Positions 52,170-60,464 of a DNA stretch of 64,000 nucleotides are shown here, one piece after another. A program made the position numbers and the translations under genes. Position 1 is the stretch's first letter; every line of letters starts with the position of its first letter. This DNA comes from Halopenitus sp041821145 (GTDB lineage: Archaea; Halobacteriota; Halobacteria; Halobacteriales; Haloferacaceae): the NCBI RefSeq assembly GCF_041821145.1, contig NZ_JBGUBC010000002.1, forward strand, positions 248,001 to 312,000. The letters run 5' to 3'. Under the pieces are notes generated by a model. It searched no databases, was not told the DNA's origin, and saw only the letters and a list, made by a program, of their open reading frames with translations.

Positions 52170-53264
52170 ATGCAGCCACGGGACCTTTCCGATCACTCCC
52201 CGTACGTTCCCGGTCGTGGCGACGAGGAGGTCGCCCGCGAACTCGGGATGGATCCCGAGGAGTTGATCACGCTGTCCTCGAACGAAAACCCCCACGGTGC
52301 AAGCCCCGACGCCGTCGCCGCCATCCGCGAGCACGCCGAGGCGATACGCGTCTACCCGAAATCCTCACACGCCGATCTCAGGGCCCGGCTCGCCGAACGC
52401 TGGGACGTGAGCGACGAAGGGATATGGGTGTCCGCGGGGGCTGACGGGTCGATCGACTACCTCTCGCGAGCGATGCTTGAGCCCGAGGATCGGGTTCTCG
52501 TCCCCGATCCCGGATTCGCCTACTACGGGATGTCCGCGCGATATCACCACGGCGAGGTGTCGACGTATACCCTCGATCGAGCCGAATCCTTCGACCAGAC
52601 CGCCGAGACCGTTCTGGATGCCTACGGCGGCGAGCGCATGGTCTATGTCACCTCCCCGCACAATCCCTCCGGATCGACGATGTCACTCGATCAGGTGCGC
52701 CTTCTCGCCGACGCGACGGCCGAGGAGACGCTCGTCGTTGTCGACGAGGCCTACGGCGAGTTCGCCGAGATGCCCTCCGCAGTTTCGCTGCTCGATGAGC
52801 GCGATGACGTCGCAGTCCTGCGGACGTTCTCGAAGGCCTACGGGCTCGCTGGCCTTCGCGTGGGATACGCGATCGTCCCGGAGGAATGGGCCGATGCCTA
52901 CGCTCGGGTCAATACCCCCTTTGCGGCCAGTGAACTCGCCTGTCGAGCCGCGCTGGCGGCACTCGACGACGACGACCACCTCGACAGATCGATCGAGTCG
53001 GCGCGATGGGGACGGGCGTACATTCGCGACCACCTCGATGCTTCGACCTTCGAATCCGCCGGAAACTTCGTGCTCGCCGCGGTCGGCGACGCCGAACGGG
53101 TGACCGAGGCCGCCCAAGCGGAAGGCGTCATCGTTCGCGATTGCACCTCGTTCGGGCTCCCCGACTGCATCCGAATCACGACCGGAACACGCGAGGAGAC
53201 GCGGACGGCAATTGAGACGATAAACGGCGTCCTCGAACGGCTGGAACTTGGTGTGTACGCGTGA
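52170..53264 (+). CDS. hisC: histidinol-phosphate aminotransferase
   Basis: Encodes 364 residues, a fold-type I PLP enzyme in histidine synthesis. LSSNENPHG (36-44), the SPHNPSG loop (162-168), DEAYGEF (192-198) and the PLP lysine Lys222 in TFSKAYGLAGLRVGYA are typical of HisC. The stop overlaps the next start (TGATG), coupling it to a nucleotide kinase gene. The his genes are otherwise scattered, as is common in haloarchaea. Confidence 0.95.
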   Translation: MQPRDLSDHSPYVPGRGDEEVARELGMDPEELITLSSNENPHGASPDAVAAIREHAEAIRVYPKSSHADLRARLAERWDVSDEGIWVSAGADGSIDYLSRAMLEPEDRVLVPDPGFAYYGMSARYHHGEVSTYTLDRAESFDQTAETVLDAYGGERMVYVTSPHNPSGSTMSLDQVRLLADATAEETLVVVDEAYGEFAEMPSAVSLLDERDDVAVLRTFSKAYGLAGLRVGYAIVPEEWADAYARVNTPFAASELACRAALAALDDDDHLDRSIESARWGRAYIRDHLDASTFESAGNFVLAAVGDAERVTEAAQAEGVIVRDCTSFGLPDCIRITTGTREETRTAIETINGVLERLELGVYA

Positions 53265-53797
53265 TGCGTCTCGCCGTCACCGGGACGCCCGGCACGGGAA
53301 AGACCTCCGCGACGAGGCTTCTGGAGGACGAGGATGACCCGCGAGGTCCGGACCGAACCGTTCCCGTCATCCACCTCAACGAGCTGATCGAGTCCGACGA
53401 TTCCCTCTGGATCGAACGCGACGAGGACCGAGGCTCGCTGGTCGCCGACATCGATGCGATCGCTGACCGGCTCGGCGAGTGGGAGGGTATTCTCGAGTCG
53501 CATCTGGCACATTACTTTGCGGCCGATCGCGTCGTAGTGCTTCGGTGTGCGCCGTCGGTCCTCGAGGACCGGCTTCGGGAGCGAGGCGAGTCCGCAGCAA
53601 AGGCGCGTGAGAACGCCGAAAGCGAGGCACTCGACGTGATCCTCTCGGAGGCGGTCGAGCGGTTCGGACTCGAGAACGTCTATGAGATCGACACGACCGA
53701 CCGCGATCCGGCGGCCGTCGCGACTGAGATCGCCCGGGTCATCGACGGCGATCGTGAACCGAGCGCCGGAACCGTGGATTTCACCGGGTATCTGTAG
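53264..53797 (+). CDS. adenylate kinase of the Fap7/AK6 type
   Basis: Encodes 177 residues. The P-loop GTPGTGKT (7-14), DIDAIADRLGEW, HLAHYFAADRVVVLRC and a short lid with LRERGES mark the archaeal AK6/Fap7-like nucleotide kinase group, whose members also act in ribosome assembly. It overlaps hisC by one base and is followed 14 bases later by a phospholipid synthase gene, so the three may be one transcript. I use the ATG at 53264 rather than the GTG three bases earlier. Confidence 0.88.
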   Translation: MRLAVTGTPGTGKTSATRLLEDEDDPRGPDRTVPVIHLNELIESDDSLWIERDEDRGSLVADIDAIADRLGEWEGILESHLAHYFAADRVVVLRCAPSVLEDRLRERGESAAKARENAESEALDVILSEAVERFGLENVYEIDTTDRDPAAVATEIARVIDGDREPSAGTVDFTGYL

Positions 53798-53811
53798 ATG
53801 GACGGCCAACG

Positions 53812-54414
53812 ATGACGCTCGACCGATTTCGTTCCGTCGCGGACCGCCTGCTCGCGCCGTGTGTTACCGCCGCGGATCGGCTGGGGTTGACCCCCGATCG
53901 AGTCAGCATGCTCGCGTTCCTCGCGGCCATCGCCGCCGGCGTGACGTTTTCGCTTGCGACGCCGCTCGGATATCTCTCGGGAGCACTGCTCGTCTTCGTG
54001 AATGGCTGGCTCGACCTCGTCGACGGCGCGCTGGCACGCCTGCAGGGCGTCGATTCCTCCGGCGGGGATCTCCTCGATCACGTCCTCGATCGGTACGCCG
54101 ACATCGCCATCCTCGCCGGTCTCGCCGCCGGGATCGGCAGATACGGGCTCGGACTCGCCGCCGTCACCGGCGTGTTGATGACCTCCTATCTCGGGACGCA
54201 GATCCAGGCAGTCGGCCTCGGTCGCGAGTACGGCGGGCTGCTTGGCCGAGCCGATCGGCTCGCACTCGTCGGGATCGGTGGCGTTCTCGCCGCGATCGTC
54301 CCGGACCCGATCGTCTCCGGGGTCGGGATCGTGGGCGTCCTCCTCGCTCTGTTTGCCGTCGTCGGTCACTTCACCGCAGTCCAGCGCTTTTGGGGCGCTT
54401 GGTCGGATCTGTAA
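53812..54414 (+). CDS. CDP-alcohol phosphatidyltransferase (archaeal phospholipid synthesis)
   Basis: Encodes 200 residues with six membrane helices. The family signature is complete: Asp68, Asp71-Gly72, Ala75-Arg76, Gly85, Asp89 and Asp93 within WLDLVDGALARLQG and the following SSGGDLLDHVLDR. Such enzymes join CDP-archaeol to an alcohol phosphate (inositol phosphate, glycerol phosphate or serine). In archaea this subgroup is often archaetidylinositol phosphate synthase, but the substrate is not certain. Confidence 0.88.
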   Translation: MTLDRFRSVADRLLAPCVTAADRLGLTPDRVSMLAFLAAIAAGVTFSLATPLGYLSGALLVFVNGWLDLVDGALARLQGVDSSGGDLLDHVLDRYADIAILAGLAAGIGRYGLGLAAVTGVLMTSYLGTQIQAVGLGREYGGLLGRADRLALVGIGGVLAAIVPDPIVSGVGIVGVLLALFAVVGHFTAVQRFWGAWSDL

Positions 54415-54434
54415 GCGTGGTTCGTTTATTGCTA

Positions 54435-54490
54435 CTATCTACAGGCGGTGCAAGGCGAGTGCCTCGGGGCTTGACCCCGAGGCGGTTCAC
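54435..54490 (+). mobile_element. IS200/IS605-like right-end relic B
   Basis: ATCTACAGGCGGTGCAAGGC followed by GAGTGCCTCGGGG-CTTGA-CCCCGAGGCGGTTCAC forms a 9-bp stem (54461-54469 with 54475-54483). The left part matches relic A (27221-27251) and the right part matches 27311-27326, so it is a shorter copy of the same structured element. No transposase is nearby. Confidence 0.5.
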
Positions 54491-54535
54491 TAGTAGTGGG
54501 TTACAAATATCACCGTTCCGTAATCGTCATTCAGT

Positions 54536-55420
54536 ATGTTGTCACCAATTCTGATTATCGGGGGGTGGCTTGTCGACGTCCTTCGTGAACTTGCAATGTG
54601 GGGTGGCGTTCTGCTGTTGCTTGCCAGCAGTCTTTCATTCTATACGGGGTGGAAACAGCGCCGGAAAGCAGCTCTGGTTACTGAGACGCCCCGAACAGCG
54701 GTTGCGGATGTGGAGTCAGCGGGCGTCACCCGAATTCGAGGGACGGTCGTTCCGAAATTCGAGAGGGATACGTTCACGTCTCCTGTAAAGGGTGATCGAG
54801 AGTGTGTCCTCGCTGCGTGGGAGATCGAGGAACTGTACGATACATCGAAAACACGAAGTTGGGAGTCCGCAGCATCCGGTGTTCACTCCGTCCCGTTTTA
54901 TATCCAGGATGAAAGCGGGAAGTTGCTCATAGATATTGACGATCGAGTTGTCGGGAACGAAACGGACGAGGTATTTACACCGGAGCGATTCCTTGAGCCG
55001 GACGGCGTCTCCCTGGAGGGACTGTGGTGTGAATTTGACTCGTTCGACGTCCACGTCGAAACCGGTTACGAGGAATCGCCACCACCACGGGTTGCTGACT
55101 TCGTGGATTCGACCCAGGGTATCCGTTTGGATCCGATGGCGACGGAGTGGGTCGTCGACGCGAGTAAACGACAGTATTACGAACAGACGCTACAGCAGGG
55201 AGACAAGGTTAGTGTTCTCGGATACGCAACTCCGCGACACGATGTCGTGGGGTCAGCGACACATCCGGACCGATTCATCATGACTGGATCTGAAGAATCG
55301 ACCCTTCATTTGTCCACTCATCCGTTCGACGATGTTTCCCGTGGCGGTGGGGGTCTGCTCTTTGGTCTCCTCACTGGGTTGGCCGGCCTTGGGCTCATCA
55401 CCGCAGTTGTGCTGATGTGA
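54536..55420 (+). CDS. GIDE-domain-like membrane protein
   Basis: Encodes 294 residues: an N-terminal helix (about 20-40), a large domain (about 55-265) with VTRIRGTVVP, VKGDRECVLAAWEIEE and GDKVSVLGYATPR as in the GIDE (MUL1-type, RING-less) domain, and a C-terminal helix (about 275-294). Prokaryotic GIDE proteins are poorly understood membrane proteins. Its codons are noticeably richer in A/T at the third position than neighbours, and an IS-end relic lies just upstream, suggesting transfer. Confidence 0.7.
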   Translation: MLSPILIIGGWLVDVLRELAMWGGVLLLLASSLSFYTGWKQRRKAALVTETPRTAVADVESAGVTRIRGTVVPKFERDTFTSPVKGDRECVLAAWEIEELYDTSKTRSWESAASGVHSVPFYIQDESGKLLIDIDDRVVGNETDEVFTPERFLEPDGVSLEGLWCEFDSFDVHVETGYEESPPPRVADFVDSTQGIRLDPMATEWVVDASKRQYYEQTLQQGDKVSVLGYATPRHDVVGSATHPDRFIMTGSEESTLHLSTHPFDDVSRGGGGLLFGLLTGLAGLGLITAVVLM

Positions 55421-55579
55421 GCTGTCGTGGTGACGAATTCACCCCGGTAATCGGCCACACAGAGCCGGTATCGAGATCGATCTCGGCGATTATAATCTCC
55501 TCCTTGAATTCCTACATGGTAGGAATCATACTCATCTATTATGTGATACTGACCGAATCATTCGGTGAGGAGAATCCAA

Positions 55580-55999
55580 ATGCCAATCGAAGATCTAGCC
55601 CGAAGCGACGTCGTAACAGCCGATCCCGAAACGTCAGTTGCCGGCCTCGCAGCGACCATGGACGAAGAGGGCGTTGGAAGCATCGTGATAACGAGCGGGG
55701 ACGCGCCGGTCGGTATCGTCACGGATCGAGATCTGACCGTTCGCGTCCTTGGGGAAGGAGTTGACCCGGCGGGCCAGACCGCCGAAGACGTAATGACCAG
55801 CGATCTCTGTACAGTCGAGTCCAACGCCGGCTTCTATGAGGCCAGCAACCTGATGGCTGAAAACGGAATCCGGCGGCTCCCCGTCTGTGAGGGCGATAGC
55901 CTCGTGGGGATCATTACCGCCGATGACCTGAATGAACTGCTTGCCGACGAGCAACAGCAGTTCGCGGAGATCATCCGGGCCCAGCGACCCGAATACTGA
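55580..55999 (+). CDS. CBS-pair protein
   Basis: Encodes 139 residues made of two CBS motifs (about 8-60 and 73-125: GIVTDRDLTVRVL and GIRRLPVCEGDSLVGIITAD). CBS pairs bind adenine nucleotides and regulate partners in trans when free-standing. The ATG at 55580 follows GGTGAGGAG, a ribosome-binding site, 8 bases upstream. The 159-bp gap before it contains only AT-rich promoter-like sequence. Confidence 0.9.
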   Translation: MPIEDLARSDVVTADPETSVAGLAATMDEEGVGSIVITSGDAPVGIVTDRDLTVRVLGEGVDPAGQTAEDVMTSDLCTVESNAGFYEASNLMAENGIRRLPVCEGDSLVGIITADDLNELLADEQQQFAEIIRAQRPEY

Positions 56000-56182
56000 C
56001 GAAGCGCTCCGCGATCCGGCTGCCCTTCGTGGACGCACGTCCCGGAGGTGGCCCGCGGCGCTGATCGTGGTCCGCGATACTGATAGTCGATCTCGTGGCC
56101 CGCGGCGACGGATTCGTCCGACGTGAACCCTATCAACGCTGTTTTGCAGAATCGTAGCCCAGTTGCCAACGAACGGAATCCG

Positions 56183-56205
56183 TCCCGCCGGACCGCCAGG
56201 CGGGA
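56183..56205. terminator. GC-rich hairpin at the end of aconitase
   Basis: TCCCGCC (56183-56189) pairs with GGCGGGA (56199-56205) around a 9-base loop, 11 bases beyond the minus-strand aconitase stop. No T-run is clear on the minus strand. The rest of the gap 56000-56182 shows only a repeated GTGGCCCGCGGCG (two copies) and no gene. Confidence 0.35.
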
Positions 56206-56216
56206 TCGGTGTCAGA

Positions 56217-59000
56217 TCACCGAGTGAGAAGCCGTCTGAGGACGTAGTGGAGAATCCCTCCGTGTTCGATGTACGTCACGGCAGCCGGCGTCCCGACCTG
56301 TGCCGTCACCGGGAACTCGACGATCGACCCGTCCTCACGCTCGGCACTGATTGTTAGTTCGTCCATCACGTCGAGACCGTCGTCGAGACCACGAATCGTG
56401 AATACCTCTGTCCCGTCCAACCCGAGCGATTCCCACGAATCATCGTTCTGGAACTGCAAGGGTAACACCCCCATCCCGACGAGGTTATCGCGGTAGATGC
56501 GCTCGTAGCTCTCGGCGATCGTTGCACGGACACCCAACAGATCCGTTCCTTTGGCCGCCCAATCCCGGCTGGACCCGGTTCCGAACTCCTCGCCAGCCAG
56601 TACAACGAGCGGAACCCCCTCTTCTCGATAGCGCTGACTGGCTTCGAAGACGGTCGTTTGTTCTTCGGTCGGGTGATGGATCGTATACCCGCCCTCGACG
56701 TCGTCGAGCATCTCGTTTTCGATGCGGACGTTGGCGAACGTCCCCCGCATCATCACCTCGTGGTTGCCACGGCGTGATCCGTAGGTGTTGAAGTCGTGTG
56801 GTTCGACGCCGTGGTCTTGTAACCACTGTCCGGCGGGGAGGTCCGATCCGAACGGTCCGGCTGGACTGATGTGATCCGTGGTAACGGTATCGCCGAGCGT
56901 CAACAGACAGCGGGCGTCCTCGATGTCGTCGACACCGGGTTTCTCCAGCGGGAAGTCCTGGAAAAACGGCGGTTCGCGAATGTACGTCGAGTCGTCGTCC
57001 CACTCGTAGACGTCACCGGTTGGCGCGTCGAGAGCGGCCCAGCGCTCGTCGCCCTCGTACACGGAGGCATACTTCTCCTCGAACATCTCGGGCGAGACGG
57101 TGTCGTGGATAGCGGTCTGCACTTCCTCGGTGTCCGGCCAGATGTCCGCCAGATAGACCGGCTCCCCGTCTTCGTCGGTTCCAAGTGGCTCCTGTTCGAG
57201 ATCGATATCCATCCGTCCAGCGAGACCGTAGGCGACGACAAGCGGCGGGCTCGCGAGGTAGTTCGCCCGGATCTTCGGGTGGATGCGCGCTTCGAAGTTG
57301 CGGTTCCCCGAGAGGACGCTCGTCGTCCAGAGGTCGTGGTCGTCGATAGCCTGCTCGATCGGGTCGGGAAGCGGTCCCGCATTCCCGATACAGGTCGTAC
57401 AGCCATAGCCCACGACGGCGTACCCGAGTGCTTCGAGATAGTGGAGGAGGTCCGATTCCTCGAGATACTGCGTGACGACTCGGCTGCCGGGTGCGAGACT
57501 CGTTTTGACGTAGGCAGGCACGTCCAGCCCCTTCTCGACGGCATTCCGAGCGAGCAAGCCGGCCGCGATCATCACGGACGGATTCGACGTGTTCGTACAG
57601 CTCGTGATGGCGCTGACGAGGACGTCTCCGTGTCCGATCTCGACCGGTTCTCCGTCGAGGTCGACCTCAACGCGCTTCGTCAGCGGGCCCAGATCGGGGT
57701 CTGCCTCGACCTGGACGCCGCCATCGGTCTCTGCACCGGCCGCACCACCTTCGCCGAGCCACCGCTGGAGGGCATCCTCGTCGACGTCGTCGAGGTGTTC
57801 CTCGAACTTACCGTGGAGGAGCCCCCGGAAGCTACGTTTTACGTCCCCCATCGGGATACGGTCCTGGGGGCGCTTGTGACCAGCGAGGCTCGGTTCGACC
57901 GTCGAAAGATCGAATTCGACGACTTCGGTGTAGTCCGGCTCCTGTTCTCCGAACAGTCCCTGCGCTTTGAGGTACTCGCGGACGAGCTCGATATGCTCGG
58001 GGTCACGACCCGTGAGTTCGAGATAATCGAGCGTCGTCTCGTCGACCGGGAACATGCTGATGGTCGAGCCCTGTTCGGGTGCCATATTGGCGATCGTCGC
58101 CCGATCGGGCACGGTGAGATTCTCCACGCCGGGACCGAAGAATTCGACGAACCGGTCGACGACGCCCACCTCCCGGAGCGTCTCGGTGATGTGGAGCACG
58201 AGGTCAGTCGCCGTCGCGCCATCCGGAAGGTCGCCCTCAAGTTTGACGCCGACGACTTCCGGGAGCTTCATCGTGATCGGTTGGCCGAGCATCGCCGCTT
58301 CCGCTTCGATGCCGCCGACACCCCAGCCAACGACGCCGATACCGCCGATCATCGGCGTATGGCTATCCGTGCCGACGAGCGTGTCAGGCACAAGCCAGTT
58401 CTCGCCGTCCCGTTCGCGAGCGTGGACGACACGACCGAGGTGTTCGAGGTTGACCTGATGGACGATCCCCGTTCCCGGCGGGACGACGTTGAAGTTCTCG
58501 AAAGCGTTCTGGGCCCACTTGATCGCCCGATACCGCTCCGCATTACGCTCGTACTCCAGGTCCACGTTCTTCTCGTAGGCGTCCTCGGAGTCGAAATAGT
58601 CGACCTGGACGCTGTGGTCGATCACGAGATCACAGGGGATCTCCGGCTCGACGAGCGTTGGATCTCGGCCTTTGCGGTCGGCCTCCGATCGAAGCGCAGC
58701 CAGATCGACGACCGCGGGCACGCCGGTGAGGTCCTGCAGGACGACCCGAGATGGCGAGAAGGGGACCTCCGCGTCCGGAACGTCCGGTTCCCAGGCGGCT
58801 GCATTCGCGACGTCCGATTCGGTAATCGTCGTTCCGTCGGCGTTCCGGAGAACTGATTCCAGAAGGATCCGAATGCTTACCGGAAGCGTATCGAGATCAC
58901 AGAGCCCCTGCTCTTCGAGCGCTCCGAGATCGGCCATCTTGTAAGTGGTGCCGTCGACTTCGAGTTCGCGAACCGCATCGAACGGAGCTGTTCCGGTCAT
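56217..59000 (-). CDS. acnA: aconitate hydratase (AcnA/IRP type)
   Basis: Encodes 927 residues, converting citrate to isocitrate in the TCA cycle. The [4Fe-4S] ligands are Cys468 in AITSCTNTSNPS and Cys534 and Cys537 in GCTTCIGNAGP. Active-site segments VGTDSHTPMIGG (209-220) and GSSRDWAAKG are intact, and domain 4 is complete. The start at 59000 (MTGTAPFDAV) has an ATTAATG box about 30 bases upstream. It lies downstream of an iron-box-controlled ABC ATPase gene but has its own promoter. Confidence 0.96.
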   Translation of the reverse strand: MTGTAPFDAVRELEVDGTTYKMADLGALEEQGLCDLDTLPVSIRILLESVLRNADGTTITESDVANAAAWEPDVPDAEVPFSPSRVVLQDLTGVPAVVDLAALRSEADRKGRDPTLVEPEIPCDLVIDHSVQVDYFDSEDAYEKNVDLEYERNAERYRAIKWAQNAFENFNVVPPGTGIVHQVNLEHLGRVVHARERDGENWLVPDTLVGTDSHTPMIGGIGVVGWGVGGIEAEAAMLGQPITMKLPEVVGVKLEGDLPDGATATDLVLHITETLREVGVVDRFVEFFGPGVENLTVPDRATIANMAPEQGSTISMFPVDETTLDYLELTGRDPEHIELVREYLKAQGLFGEQEPDYTEVVEFDLSTVEPSLAGHKRPQDRIPMGDVKRSFRGLLHGKFEEHLDDVDEDALQRWLGEGGAAGAETDGGVQVEADPDLGPLTKRVEVDLDGEPVEIGHGDVLVSAITSCTNTSNPSVMIAAGLLARNAVEKGLDVPAYVKTSLAPGSRVVTQYLEESDLLHYLEALGYAVVGYGCTTCIGNAGPLPDPIEQAIDDHDLWTTSVLSGNRNFEARIHPKIRANYLASPPLVVAYGLAGRMDIDLEQEPLGTDEDGEPVYLADIWPDTEEVQTAIHDTVSPEMFEEKYASVYEGDERWAALDAPTGDVYEWDDDSTYIREPPFFQDFPLEKPGVDDIEDARCLLTLGDTVTTDHISPAGPFGSDLPAGQWLQDHGVEPHDFNTYGSRRGNHEVMMRGTFANVRIENEMLDDVEGGYTIHHPTEEQTTVFEASQRYREEGVPLVVLAGEEFGTGSSRDWAAKGTDLLGVRATIAESYERIYRDNLVGMGVLPLQFQNDDSWESLGLDGTEVFTIRGLDDGLDVMDELTISAEREDGSIVEFPVTAQVGTPAAVTYIEHGGILHYVLRRLLTR

Positions 59001-59120
59001 AATGACTTGTACTTCGGTGGGACAGAGCATTAATCCGTCCCCGAATCCAGCGCAGTGAGAAATCGTCGTGGGGACTCGGCGAGGCGTTTCGAGAACTGAG
59101 CGTCGAGCGTCGCGGTTCGA

Positions 59121-60335
59121 CTACCGTGGATACCACGCGAGGGGGTGGTCCGCGACGAGATCGACGGTGACCGACTCGTCGAGATCGAACTCCTCGGCAT
59201 GGTTGTGCAGGCAGTGGACCGACTCGCCGGAGGCCAACTCGACGCGGTAGACGAACGAGGGGCCGACGTACTGTCTGGAGACGACCGTCCCATCCGCCGT
59301 CTCCTCGCTTGAGGGGGACGCCCGGAGGTCGTCGGGTCGGACGAGGACATCGACGGGCGCGCCGTCGTAGACGGTGTCGTACCCCTCCAGCGTGGCGGCG
59401 TTGAACCGGCCGATCCCGGTCTCGACGGTGCCCGAACGGAGATGCCCTTTCAGGAACGACGCTCGACCCAAAAAGGACGCGACGAACTTCGATTCCGGCT
59501 GTTCGAACACCGACTCCGGCGTTCCGATCTGTTCGAGTTTCCCGTCCGCCATGACGGCGATGCGATCGGAGATCGAGAGCGCCTCCTCCTGGTCGTGAGT
59601 GACCGAGACGGCGGTGACGCCCGCTTCCTTGAGGATGCGGCGGACCTCCTCGCGCATCTCCACGCGGAGCCGGACGTCGAGGTTCGAGAAGGGTTCGTCC
59701 AAAAGCAGAACGTCCGGCTCGGGCGCGAGCGAACGGGCGAGTGCGACGCGCTGTTTTTGCCCGCCGGAAAGCTGGTCCGGAGTCTTCTCGCCGTGATCGG
59801 GCATGTTCACGAGTTCCAACAGCTCGCTTACCCGTTCCTCCGTCTCCGTGGCCGACAGCTCCGTGAGGCCGAAGGCAATGTTCTCACGGACGGACAGATG
59901 GGGGAACAACGCGAAATCCTGAAAGACGATGCCGACGTCGCGATTCTCGGGTGTCACACACAGGTCGGGATCGGCGACGCGGGCGTCCCCGATCGTGATC
60001 TGACCCTCGCTCGGCGTCTCCAGCCCGGCGATGAGACGGAGCATCGTGGTCTTCCCACAGCCGGAGGGGCCAAGAAGCGTCAACAACTCGCCGTCTCGAA
60101 CCGCCAGATCGACTCCCGACACGGCGGATTCGGGGCCGAACCGCTTGTGGATACCGTCGAGCGCCAGGACGGTCTTGCTGCCGGCCGCGATCGGGGTCGA
60201 CTCCGCCGTCGTCTCGGACACGGAATCCGAGATCCCGGCGACGTTCGAACTCGATCCCGCGTCCGGTTTCGGCGGCGACGAGTCGGCAGAATCGGCGTCG
60301 ACCGCCCCACGAGCCTGTGAACCTTGTTGTGACAT
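59121..60335 (-). CDS. ABC transporter ATPase, ferric/spermidine (FbpC/PotA) type
   Basis: Encodes 404 residues. After an unusual 50-residue acidic/Ser-rich leader comes the ATPase: Walker A GPSGCGKT (89-96), VFQDFALFPHLSVREN, LSGGQKQR, Walker B VLLLDEPFSNLD and the H-loop VTHDQEEALS. A C-terminal TOBE/OB region (about 290-404) matches iron(III), molybdate and polyamine importers. No permease or binding-protein gene is adjacent. The promoter contains a DtxR-type iron-box-like palindrome. An in-frame ATG at 60356 (MRGGNSS) is the alternative start. Confidence 0.9.
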   Translation of the reverse strand: MSQQGSQARGAVDADSADSSPPKPDAGSSSNVAGISDSVSETTAESTPIAAGSKTVLALDGIHKRFGPESAVSGVDLAVRDGELLTLLGPSGCGKTTMLRLIAGLETPSEGQITIGDARVADPDLCVTPENRDVGIVFQDFALFPHLSVRENIAFGLTELSATETEERVSELLELVNMPDHGEKTPDQLSGGQKQRVALARSLAPEPDVLLLDEPFSNLDVRLRVEMREEVRRILKEAGVTAVSVTHDQEEALSISDRIAVMADGKLEQIGTPESVFEQPESKFVASFLGRASFLKGHLRSGTVETGIGRFNAATLEGYDTVYDGAPVDVLVRPDDLRASPSSEETADGTVVSRQYVGPSFVYRVELASGESVHCLHNHAEEFDLDESVTVDLVADHPLAWYPR

Positions 60336-60381
60336 GGACGAGTTCCCACCACGCATCTCGAGTGGTCGTTACTCGATGGTA

Positions 60382-60399
60382 TTTTAGGAACACCTAAAA
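60382..60399 (-). promoter_or_regulatory. iron-box-like palindrome in the ABC ATPase promoter
   Basis: TTTTAGG-AACA-CCTAAAA is an 18-bp dyad with perfect 7-bp arms, about 26-43 bases before the upstream ATG (60356) and overlapping the TATA region (CCTAAAATACC on the minus strand). Operators of DtxR/IdeR/SirR-type metalloregulators have TTAGG...CCTAA arms, so iron-responsive control of the ATPase is likely. Confidence 0.6.
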
Positions 60400-60464
60400 A
60401 CGTGTCGCTCGCGGTCAACGAATCCGGACGGGCGGACTCTCACACCCGGTCGATCCTCCTTCAG

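Noticed and set aside
54415..54434. Left boundary of relic B as terminal repeat of a complete IS
   Set aside because: No matching left end, target duplication or transposase is visible, so I annotate only the shared relic.
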